Shown piece after piece: positions 26,393-33,739 of a stretch of 64,000 bases of DNA. The first letter of the stretch is position 1. Each line of letters begins with the position of its first letter. This stretch comes from Drosophila miranda (taxonomy: Eukaryota; Arthropoda; Insecta; Diptera; Drosophilidae): positions 31,638,913-31,702,912 of the forward strand of contig NC_046677.1 of the NCBI RefSeq assembly GCF_003369915.1. The letters run 5' to 3'. Below the pieces are notes generated by a model, which saw nothing but the letters and a program-made list of their open reading frames with translations, did not search any database and was not told the DNA's origin. The position numbers and the translations under genes are program-made.

Positions 26393-27559
26393 TTAGAGGA
26401 AGAAGCGTCGTCGGGACTCCATGGCATGTCGTTTGTTACTAATTATCCAGGCATAGTCCCCAGTTTTGCTGTCGAATGTTCCCTCCTGAAGCGAGCGCAG
26501 CTTGAGCGTGAACCTGGGCCCCAATTCGCGAAGCTTCACGCGCTTTCCCTCTTTGGAGAACTCGTAGCGATGGTGGCGGAAGAATATGTAATCGCGTTGA
26601 TTGTGAAACGTTGCCGCGCGCCGGCCCTTGAACTCTGGATCGTGATGGAAAAGGGCGCCAAGCATACGGCCGACTGTGAGACCCAAGCGCGTTGTGAAGT
26701 TGGTCAGAATCACCTCGGGCCTATGCTTGGTTATCTCCTTGTGATCCCGCTTGATGTCCGATGTAAGCTTGACGTTCGACAACTTGAAATGTGCCGTGGG
26801 GCCGTTAGGCAAGTGGATGACCAACAAACCATTCGGTTTCCTTCTGTCCTCATTGATGATGACCACATCTGTGAATTCCTCGCGTTCGGCGCTTTTGCAG
26901 ATTTTCTTAACTGATGCCTTATTCCGAATCTTGACCAGGGCATTGGGGAATATGCGAGACAGCTCCAGGCCAAATTTTCGTGTCTTGGTCACGGGATTGT
27001 CGGCGAAGGTAATCAGCACTTTGGGCTCGTACACGCGTTCAAAGTACGAACTGAAGTCATCGATTTCCAGCTCTTTCTGCAGTTCCTCGTTGTCCGAATC
27101 GTTCAGATTGGCCACCTCTGTCTGATCCTTCTCACGCAGGCTTTCAATTGTGTGGCCCGGATTGACCGGCACACCAGCCTTGCGACGGGCACGTCTTTCT
27201 TGCATCTTCTTCTTGTGCTTCTCCTTCTTCATTTTGCGATAGAGAGCCAAGCGCTGTTCCTTGTTTCTCATCAAGCTTAGTGGATTGAAAAGAGGAATGC
27301 GTGCCTTCTTTTCATCTTCATCATCATCCTCGTTGTCGTCGTCCTCCTCATCCTCATCTTCATCTTTGATGGCGGTGTCCTCGGCATCGTCGTCGACAGC
27401 ACCGTCATCATCTTCCTTTGGCTCATCATCTTCGTCTGTGCTGTCGTCCTCTGGGTTTATTTCTTTGTCCTCGGTCTCCTCCTCTGCGAAGCTCGAATCG
27501 CTGTCCGAGTCCTCGTCCACTGGAGGCGGAGGCGGGAGTTTTCTCTTTATTTTAATCAT
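26393..27559 (-). CDS. RPF1: Ribosome production factor 1, Brix-domain 60S assembly factor
   Basis: A single exon of about 388 codons (D. melanogaster orthologue CG6712 as I recall). The first ATG is at 27559 (MIKIKRKLPPPPP); the frame is open upstream only through non-ATG codons. The N-terminal third is highly acidic (long Asp/Glu runs, about residues 12-90), followed by a Lys/Arg-rich coiled segment (KMKKEKHKKKMQERRARR). The C-terminal Brix domain (about 165-375) contains PKVLITFADNPVTKTRKFG, LELSRIFPNALVKIRNK, TNFTTRLGLTVGRMLGALF and GPRFTLKLRSLQEGTFD, all characteristic of Rpf1. It acts in the nucleolus in maturation of pre-rRNA for the large subunit. It is divergent from Mt2 with a shared promoter and convergent with Pex19. 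Asp/Glu codon runs make the N-terminus low-complexity. Confidence 0.93.
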   Translation of the reverse strand: MIKIKRKLPPPPPVDEDSDSDSSFAEEETEDKEINPEDDSTDEDDEPKEDDDGAVDDDAEDTAIKDEDEDEEDDDNEDDDEDEKKARIPLFNPLSLMRNKEQRLALYRKMKKEKHKKKMQERRARRKAGVPVNPGHTIESLREKDQTEVANLNDSDNEELQKELEIDDFSSYFERVYEPKVLITFADNPVTKTRKFGLELSRIFPNALVKIRNKASVKKICKSAEREEFTDVVIINEDRRKPNGLLVIHLPNGPTAHFKLSNVKLTSDIKRDHKEITKHRPEVILTNFTTRLGLTVGRMLGALFHHDPEFKGRRAATFHNQRDYIFFRHHRYEFSKEGKRVKLRELGPRFTLKLRSLQEGTFDSKTGDYAWIISNKRHAMESRRRFFL

Positions 27560-27732
27560 TTTTCTGTAAAATAAATTCAAGCCCCGCACGTGTTGATGTT
27601 GTTCTTCTTCTTGAAAAATTCATTCACATTGGTACGTCGACAATTTTTATTAATAACCTTAATGGGTTAAAGTTGACAGCTGACAAAGTCACTGAAATAC
27701 AGAATATCTTCGATATAAAGCATTTAAATTTA
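27560..27732. promoter_or_regulatory. Divergent promoter shared by RPF1 and Mt2
   Basis: Only 173 bp separate the two start codons. The gap contains a GACAGCTGAC E-box (CAGCTG at 27677-27682), which matches the Drosophila housekeeping core-promoter E-box, and a TTCGATATAAA stretch (about 27709-27720) just before Mt2. Both 5'UTRs must be short or overlap. Confidence 0.7.
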
Positions 27733-28832
27733 ATGGGATTCCGTGTTTTGGAACTATTCAGTGGCATCGGGGGCATGCATTATGCCTTTAAATGTGAGTA
27801 GATATTATGTAGGAATGAAAATCCTATTGACATTCGTATTGCATTGCAGATGCCCAGCTAGATGGCAATATTGTGGCCGCAATGGATGTCAATACAGTGG
27901 CCAATGCTGTTTATAATTTTGCGCTCAATTGCCATGTGAAGACGAGAAACATTCAAAGCCTCAGTGAGAAAGAGGTCAGCAAGTTGGGAGCTACCGTGCT
28001 TCTTATGTCGCCGCCGTGTCAGCCGCACACCCGCCAGGGGTTACAAAGGGACACGGAGGACAAGCGATCGGATGCACTCACCCATTTGTGCACTCTCATT
28101 CCGCAGTGCGAAACTCTCCAGTATATTTTGATGGAAAACGTTAAGGGATTCGAATGCTCTCAAGCTCGAAATCAATTCGTTGAAGCCCTGGAGAAGGCTG
28201 GATTCTATTGGCGGGAGTTTATACTGACGCCCACACAATTTAATGTTCCCAATACTCGCTATCGGTACTACTGCATTGCTCGCAAGACTGAAGACTTTGC
28301 CTTTGCTGGAGGTAAAATCTGGGAGGAAATGCCTGAAAGTCCCTCAACCGAACAGTCCGTTTCCCAAATCTCCGCGATCCTTGAGGAAAATGTCTCCTGT
28401 GAATACCTTGTACCCGACGACGTTCTAACCAAGCGGGTGTTGGTCATGGACATAATACATCCAACAGAAAATAGATCTATGTGCTTTACCAAAGGCTATA
28501 CGCACTATACTGAAGGCACGGGCTCGGCCTTTACACCGTTTTCTAAGGAGGAGTCCCATCGTATATTTGAGTTGGTGAAAGAAATCGACAATAATAACCA
28601 CGATACCAGTAGTAGCTATGAGGATGTGCGGCAGCGGCGTTTGGATCTCCTGCGACAATTAAAACTACGTTACTTCACACCCCGGGAAGTGGCACGGCTG
28701 ATGAGTTTTCCCGAGGAGTTTGCCTTTCCCCCTGAAACAACAAATCGACAAAAGTACCGGCTGCTCGGCAACAGCATTAACGTTAAAGTTGTTGGTGAAT
28801 TGATTAAACTGTTGATCGCAACAAAGCAGTAG
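27733..28832 (+). CDS. Mt2: Dnmt2-type tRNA(Asp) cytosine-5 methyltransferase
   Basis: Two exons (27733-27793 and 27850-28832) give about 347 residues, matching Dnmt2 length (about 345 in D. melanogaster). All methyltransferase motifs are present. Motif I is FSGIGG (9-14) for S-adenosylmethionine. Motif IV is SPPCQPHTRQG with catalytic Cys at about 77. Motif VI is ENVKGFE, motif VIII is TRYRYYC, and the Dnmt2-specific CFT signature is in MCFTKGY. Motifs IX/X include LMSFPEEF and LLGNSINVKVVGELI. There is no regulatory N-terminal domain, as expected for Dnmt2. The enzyme methylates C38 of tRNA-Asp and related tRNAs, protecting them from cleavage, and is the only DNMT-family protein in flies. 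The first intron splits the codon for Tyr21 and keeps phase. It is divergently transcribed from RPF1. Confidence 0.96.
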
Positions 28833-29344
28833 AAAAAACTGTCCCATGGCTTTACGTCTCTATAGATCATTCCGCCGTTTCCAAAAAAAAACGTTGGTAC
28901 TGTTTTTGTCAAAAAGGTTTTTTGCAACCGTTTATCACCTATGTAGGTGATCACCGGCAATTGCCACGACTCTACTTTATACCCGGTACTCAGTCAGTAT
29001 ATATGTGAGCTTATGATTTATGCAACTTGATCATGATTAACTTGTAACTGTCATCATGAGCCAGCCACGCTTTGCAACGCTTTTTTCGCTTTCAGAGTTT
29101 GGTTTCTGTTGTTTTTTCTTCACTTTTCCATGTCCTGCGCTGCTCTGGTGATTTTCTCACTTTACAGCAGTTAGCGGTCGCGAACTTTTTTTTAACTGGG
29201 CGCCCTACGGTGGCCTCAGCTGTTTGAGTGTTGCCGGATTGGATTGATACTGCATCCACGATCGCATGCATACCGCCAGCAGCTGGTACATTATTTATTT
29301 ACCTGTTCTTTTTACGACGTACGACTTATGTGCTTCGCATGTGC
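28833..29344. other. Short intergenic region before the inverted-duplication island
   Basis: About 500 bp with no ORF of note. A TATACCCGGTACTCAGTCAGTATATATG stretch begins at about 28979 and resembles the edge of a dispersed repeat. Its first bases are like the SGM/DINE-1 terminus seen at 37209, but the rest of that element is absent. Confidence 0.4.
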
Positions 29345-30089
29345 ATGCATTACCGACATCGTCTTCCCTCATGCACGATGCTTTACCTCATCGGCTTTGG
29401 GTAAGTTGTCCTTGTTTACCCCATATTCATAATTTCCATTGATAATTTTTTCTTGGATCTTCTCTAATTTTTTTAGTCCGTCCAGCTCTATTTGGCGAGA
29501 CGTTCTCTGGCCAGTGACATCCATTTTTTACGATTTTCGCAAAAGCGAAACGAAGATTTCGTCGATTTTTATGAGGGCGCTGGACTCGGACCGATCCAGC
29601 AAAGGTTCTGCCTTACCAGATAAGGTGCCCGAGGACTATGAGCAAATGTTCGAGACGATCGTGAAGGTCACCAGGGAAATGGTTGACTTTCGTAAGTATG
29701 AAGTATACGTGATGCTGTATCCCACTCTGGCCATTGCTTACCTGCAAATGGTGTGGAGCGGAAAGTAGCAGAGGGCTATATCCTTCGTGGGTGGGAACAA
29801 ACACGAGCTGGACGACTCGTACAAGAGGCGCATCGAAAAGCTCAAGCTGATCCGCAAGCCACTGGGCGTGCCACAAAGAGCCCTGGAACAGCTATCTGGT
29901 GCGGACAAAGTGAAGTTCTGCATGTTCAGGAGCACCTTCAACCTATTTAAGGTACCCCAATCGCAGCTTTGGTCGAATGGGCACCTGAAGCGGTTTTTGG
30001 TCCACTTCGAAATCCTAACTTACGCTGATGACAAGATGCCCCAGGACCGGATTCTCTGCTGTCTAAAAATAAAATTATTTTGTTTATAG
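29345..30089 (+). pseudogene. Probably disrupted gene with TAF5-NTD2-like segment
   Basis: A short exon (29345 or 29378 to 29400, ending /GTAAGT) joins in phase to TTTTTTAG/ at 29477. The product reads MLYLIGFGPSSSIWRDVLW, then PEDYEQMFETIVKVTREMVDF, then LYPTLAIAYLQMVWSG. The frame meets TAG at 29766-29768 and then reopens as GGNKHELDDSYKRRIEKLK and KVKFCMFRSTFNLFK up to 30089. The pattern of LYP, YLQMV, a Phe/Gly linker and a later KFCMFRSTF strand resembles the NTD2 domain of the TFIID subunit TAF5. That match is from memory and weak. A GTAAGT at 29692 could begin an intron that removes the stop, but no nearby acceptor restores the second frame. The start of the gene is duplicated, inverted, at 34671-34853. 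An AATAAA-like signal lies at about 30066. Either a pseudogene, or a gene with an unrecognised intron. Confidence 0.4.
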
Positions 30090-30456
30090 AAAAAAACGAG
30101 GAAATACGAATTTTCCAGTCTATAAAACTCGACTTCGAGGACCAACACGTGTAATTTTCTTTGGTTCTTTTTAGTAAAATTTCTTGAGGATGATCATCAG
30201 TCTTCTTGCACTTTGACTTGTTGGATTTGCGGGATTTGCGAGACTTGCGGGGTGGCTTTGAGCAGCTTTTCTTGGACCTCCTGCTTTTGCGATTTTTGCA
30301 AGCCGACTTCTTGCGTCTGCGCTTTCCACAACTCGCCTTCTTGGGCTTACTCTTAGCACAGCTGGGCTCGCTTTTACGCGTCCAGAAACATTCCTCCTCG
30401 TCCAGGGAGGAATCAGTCGACACTACTGCAGGAGCTGTTGTGCTGGCTATGGCATC
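29947..30456 (-). CDS. Cys/Lys/Arg-rich protamine-like protein (partial model)
   Basis: An open frame of about 169 codons starts just after an AG acceptor (30458-30457). It has no ATG of its own at the start, so it needs an upstream exon. After an acidic segment (DSSLDEEECFWTRK) comes a dense run of basic residues and cysteines, such as KKASCGKRRRKKSACKN, RRSKKSCSKPPRKSRKS and SNKSKCKK. This Lys/Arg/Ser/Cys composition is that of insect sperm nuclear basic proteins (protamine-like), which replace histones in spermatids. The exon joins in phase to a donor GG/GTGAGT at 30593 of the basic ORF upstream. The last third (after about residue 105) overlaps the plus-strand gene ending at 30089 and looks non-coding, so the true stop or a further intron is uncertain. 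No counterpart of this part was found in the right arm. Confidence 0.45.
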   Translation of the reverse strand, partial: DAIASTTAPAVVSTDSSLDEEECFWTRKSEPSCAKSKPKKASCGKRRRKKSACKNRKSRRSKKSCSKPPRKSRKSRKSNKSKCKKTDDHPQEILLKRTKENYTCWSSKSSFIDWKIRISSFFSINKIILFLDSRESGPGASCHQRKLGFRSGPKTASGAHSTKAAIGVP

Positions 30457-30593
30457 CTATTCAGTGCAGAGCAAGCTGCTGCTGTTGCCTTGCTTAATGG
30501 GTCCTATGGAGCTTGCAGATCGATAGTCAGGCTGTAGGGAGCAAAAGGGAACTGCTGTACTCATTAGTGGATTTAAATGCGCAAAGAACTCAC

Positions 30594-30866
30594 CCCACGG
30601 TACCGAGCTCTGTGGCCTGGGGACATCGCACGCCAACGCTGCGCTGCGACGTGTACCACTACTCGATGACGGCTGTCCATTCCAGGAGTCTGACCGACTG
30701 ACATCGTGAACCCCCGCTGGCTCCTGCGCACGTGGCCACGATGCCGTGCGCCCCTCGGGGCGCCTCTGTCACGCGAGGCTTTCTGTCCGACATTTTGGTC
30801 CGGCCACTGCCACGGCCCTCTTCCTTGCATCCCACGCTGTTTTCTTCGTCTTTCCAGTTCGCTCAC
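30594..30866 (-). CDS. Possible basic first exon upstream of the protamine-like exon
   Basis: An open frame of 91 codons to the donor GGG/GTGAGT (30593). It reads RRRKQRGMQGRGPWQWPDQNVGQ followed by Arg/Gly/His-rich sequence. It could splice to 30456 (intron about 136 bp, phase 0) or to an acceptor at 30532 (62-bp intron, phase 0, short tail ending LLCTE). The inverted copy in the right arm (about 33630-33725 on the plus strand) keeps the same frame but has a stop inside the equivalent of GPWQW. The initiation codon is unclear: the frame is open further upstream and 30866 is not an ATG. Reported as a candidate only. Confidence 0.25.
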
Positions 30867-31133
30867 TGTCGGTTACGATTCCGCCGTAACTCCTCGTCCT
30901 CTGTGGCAGCCACTGGCTGGCCTGTTGTGATGACGCTGCTGTGTAGCTGGCCTGACAATGTGGCGCCCCGTCCGCTGCAACAGTGACCAGTGATCGACGG
31001 CGAAGTTGTTGGTTCACGCCAACGGGAAATAATGTCAGCAACCCCGCCTTCATAAGCTGCCGAATCAAACGCCGTATATAATTGTGGGTATATTGTTAAA
31101 TCTATCTTATCAGCCAGACGGTCCTATCCAAGA

Positions 31134-31328
31134 ATGAGCGAGGCGTTTTCGAGTCAGACCGAGTCTTATCCCAGCCAGACAGAATTGTATCCCAGTACAG
31201 AAGTACAGGACAGAAGCGCACCCATTGCAAGATTCACACCCAACAAGCCATCGTCATCCTTCAACCTGGCCATCGACAACAATGACTTTGACTATGGCAA
31301 CCAAGGGAGGGGCTACGCGGTCTACTAG
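31134..31328 (+). CDS. Small duplicated ORF, left copy, 64 aa
   Basis: An ATG-started frame of 64 codons. The N-terminal half is Ser/Gln/Thr-rich with a short internal repeat (SQTESYPSQTELYPS). It then has APIARFTPNKPSSSFNLAID and ends NNDFDYGNQGRGYAVY. The frame is also open upstream to about 31056, so it may be the last exon of a longer protein. A mirror copy at 33144-33284 keeps an intact frame, which argues that the peptide has been under some coding constraint. A canonical poly(A) signal lies 89 bases after the stop. I do not recognise the family. It points tail-to-tail at its copy across the tandem repeats. Confidence 0.5.
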   Translation: MSEAFSSQTESYPSQTELYPSTEVQDRSAPIARFTPNKPSSSFNLAIDNNDFDYGNQGRGYAVY

Positions 31329-31416
31329 ATGCTAGATGCACGCATCCATTCATTTAGATAGTAACTACAAATGTTTTCCACTTGTTTATTTATTTATACT
31401 AAGCTAAGTTTTGATG

Positions 31417-31422
31417 AATAAA
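31417..31422 (+). terminator. Poly(A) signal of the left small gene
   Basis: AATAAA in GATGAATAAAACTATTG, 89 bases after the stop of the 64-codon ORF. It is mirrored at 33056-33061 on the minus strand in the right arm. The tandem-repeat hairpin lies just beyond both signals, so only transcripts that escape polyadenylation would include it. Confidence 0.55.
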
Positions 31423-31444
31423 ACTATTGAAAAATTATTCTTGC

Positions 31445-32035
31445 TGTATCCTTAATCGGGGAAACTATCCCGATTACAAAGAAGCGCGGAACGCCGAAAT
31501 CGGTTCACAAATAGCGGAGAAAACTAAATATTTGTAATTGGGTAAAATGTCCTTGATCCTTGATAAGGACTAGCAAATCAGGGACATTTTTCCGATCACA
31601 GGGAGCCATCGCACGCTCAGATCGGTCCACAAATAGCCGAAAAAACTAAATATGTGTGGCCCGGGGTTTTGGAGTCCTTATCAAAGGATCAAGGACATAT
31701 ATCTGATCAGGGGAAGCCATGGCAAGCCGCGTTCGGCTGACGCATGTCCCGATCGGGCCACAAAAAGCCGGGAAAACTAAATATGTATGGTTGGGGCGGT
31801 TGATGTCCTTACCGAAGGATCAAGGAACAAGATCTGAGCACGTGGGTCCTTGGCACGTCCCGATCGGACCTAAAATAATGGCAAAAACAATATATATACG
31901 TCTGGAGTAAATATCCTTTATCCATGGTCCTTGACAAGGACTCCATCAAATCAGGGACATTTTTCCGATCACAGGATGTCGTCGCACGTCCCGATCGGGC
32001 CTCAAATAACGGAGAAAACAAATCTAGGCTGTAAT
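31445..32035. repeat. Left tandem-repeat block, about five diverged ~110-130 bp units
   Basis: Units share a (T/C)CCGATCGGG(A/C)C-like core (seen here in inverted sense), a GATCA..GG segment, and a TCCTTGATCC...AAGGAC near-palindrome. This block has about five units. Compared with the right block it appears to lack one unit through a deletion joining two units near 31715-31735. The inner units, from about 31740 inward, match the right block almost perfectly. Confidence 0.85.
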
Positions 32036-32084
32036 TTGTTATTTTTGAAAATGTAGTTCAAGAAATCACCGATAGGGGCGCCAC

Positions 32085-32285
32085 CGTACAAAAAAAAGAC
32101 TCGCGTCAAATGGCTGGGATACCAGGCGAACAGAAATCAGCAGAAGGTCGATGATTTTTTTAAATTTCGAGCCCCCTAAGGTATGCTGCGAACATTTTTT
32201 TTTTGCAGTTCCTACAGTTGCTTGCTGCTGATTTCTGTTCGCCTGGTATCCCAGCCATTTGACGCGAGTCTTTTTTTTTGTACGG
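32085..32285. repeat. Hairpin centre: inner inverted arms and ~81-bp loop
   Basis: The sequence GGCGCCACCGTAC, an A-run, GACTCGCGTCAAATGGC and then TGGGATACCAGGCGAACAG reads into ATCAGCAG at 32143. It reappears as its reverse complement from 32225 (CTGCTGATTTCTGTTCGCC) outward. The A-run is 8 bases on the left against a 9-base T-run on the right, the only indel noticed here. The loop 32144-32224 is AT-rich with two T-runs. Confidence 0.9.
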
Positions 32286-32344
32286 TGGCGCCCCTATCGG
32301 TGATTTCTTGAACTACATTTTCAAAAATAACAAATTACAGCCTA

Positions 32345-33035
32345 GATTTGTTTTCTCCGTTATTTGAGGCCCGATCGGGACGTGCGACGACATCCTGTGA
32401 TCGGAAAAATGTCCCTGATTTGATGGAGTCCTTGTCAAGGACCATGGATAAAGGATATTTACTCCAGACGTATATATATTGTTTTTGCCATTATTTTAGG
32501 TCCGATCGGGACGTGCCAAGGACCCACGTGCTCAGATCTTGTTCCTTGATCCTTCGGTAAGGACATCAACCGCCCCAACCATACATATTTAGTTTTCCCG
32601 GCTTTTTGTGGCCCGATCGGGACATGCGTAATCTTTCTGTGTTCGGAATAGCATCCTTGATCTAATGCAGTCCTTATCAAGGACCAAGGATCAAGGTTTG
32701 TCCCCAGACCTATATATCTTGTTTTCTCCTTTATTTGTGGCCCGATCGGGGCTTGCCATGCTTCCCCTGATCAGATATATGTCCTTGATCCTTTGATAAG
32801 GACTCCAAAAACCCCGGGCCACACATATTTAGTTTTTTCGTCTATTTGTGGACCGATCTGAGCGTGCGATGGCTCCCTGTGATCGGAAAAATGTCCCTGA
32901 TTTGCTAGTCCTTATCAAGGATCAAGGACATTTTCCCCAATTACAAATATTTAGTTTTCTTCGCTATTTGTGAACCGATTTCGGCGTGCCGCGCCTTTTT
33001 GTAATCGAGATAGTTTCCCCGATTAAGGATACAGC
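32345..33035. repeat. Right tandem-repeat block, six units with ~240-bp dimeric periodicity
   Basis: CGATCGG-type cores start at about 32372, 32503, 32614, 32743, 32854 and 32976, giving spacings of 131, 111, 129, 111 and 122 bases. Units alternate between two types. One carries TATATAT...TTGTTTT before the core, the other CATATTTAGTTTT. The block is therefore a dimeric (higher-order) repeat of about 240 bp. The GTCCTT...AAGGAC part of each unit is itself a short imperfect inverted repeat. No ORF is conserved across units. Confidence 0.88.
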
Positions 33036-33055
33036 AAGGATGATTTTTCAATAGT

Positions 33056-33061
33056 TTTATT
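33056..33061 (-). terminator. Poly(A) signal of the right small gene
   Basis: AATAAA on the minus strand, 83 bases beyond the stop of the 46-codon ORF. It is the mirror image of the signal at 31417-31422. Confidence 0.5.
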
Positions 33062-33143
33062 CATCAAAACTTAGCTTAGTATAAATAAATAAACAAGTGG
33101 AAAACATTTTTTAAGTACTATCTGAATGAATGGATGCGTGTAT

Positions 33144-33284
33144 CTAGCGTCCCGCGTAGCGCTTCCCTTGGTGGCCATAATCAAAGTCCTTGTTGTCGAT
33201 CACCATGTTGAAGGATGACGATGGCTTTTTAGGTATGAATCTTGCAATGGGATACTCGGTCTGACTCGAAAACGCCTCGCTCAT
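33144..33284 (-). CDS. Small duplicated ORF, right copy, 46 aa
   Basis: The inverted copy of the 64-codon ORF at 31134. It reads MSEAFSSQTEYPIARFIPKK, then PSSSFNMVIDNKDFDYGHQG and ends KRYAGR. Relative to the left copy it lacks 54 bases (18 codons) of the Ser/Gln/Thr-rich part, an in-frame difference. There are scattered amino-acid changes but no stop or frameshift, and the FDYG core is kept. Upstream, the right arm has about 110 bp not present on the left, including CTTCACAG/ (about 33370), which could be a splice acceptor. An intron may therefore have been lost in, or a stretch deleted from, the left copy. Function unknown. Confidence 0.5.
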   Translation of the reverse strand: MSEAFSSQTEYPIARFIPKKPSSSFNMVIDNKDFDYGHQGKRYAGR

Positions 33285-33739
33285 GCTTGGATAGGACCGT
33301 CTGGCTGGGTCAAATCAGATACGACATGGCTTGTGGCAAAGCGTAGGGTACATAAGTAAGTCCTCTGTGAAGGAAGATAGAATTAAAATTATATCCACAA
33401 TTATATACTGATTCGCTTACGTGTCGTGAAGCTGAAGCCCAGCGTTTGATTCGGCAGTTTATGAAAGCGGGGTTGCTGACATTATTTCCCGTTGGCGTGA
33501 ACCAACAACTCCGCCGTCGATCACTGGTCACTGCTGCAGCGGACGGGCGCCACTAGCAGGGCCAGCTACACAGCAGCGTCATCAGGATAGGCCAGTCAGT
33601 GGCTGCCACAGAGGACGAGGAGTTACCGACAGCGAGCGAACTGAAAAGACGAAGAAAACAGCGTGGCATGCAGGGAAGAGGGCCATGGTAGTGGCCGGAC
33701 CAAAATGTCGGACAAAAGGCCCCAGCCGCGCGCGACCGG

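Noticed and set aside
27261-27569. Poly-Ser protein on the plus strand
   Set aside because: Complement of the Asp/Glu codon run of RPF1.
31719-32680. Identical 55-70-codon frames in both hairpin arms
   Set aside because: They are mirror images of the tandem repeat and change between units; identity reflects DNA arm identity, not a protein.
31445-33035. CRISPR-like array of regularly spaced repeats
   Set aside because: Eukaryotic nuclear context; units are contiguous diverged satellites of 110-130 bp without unique spacers or cas genes.
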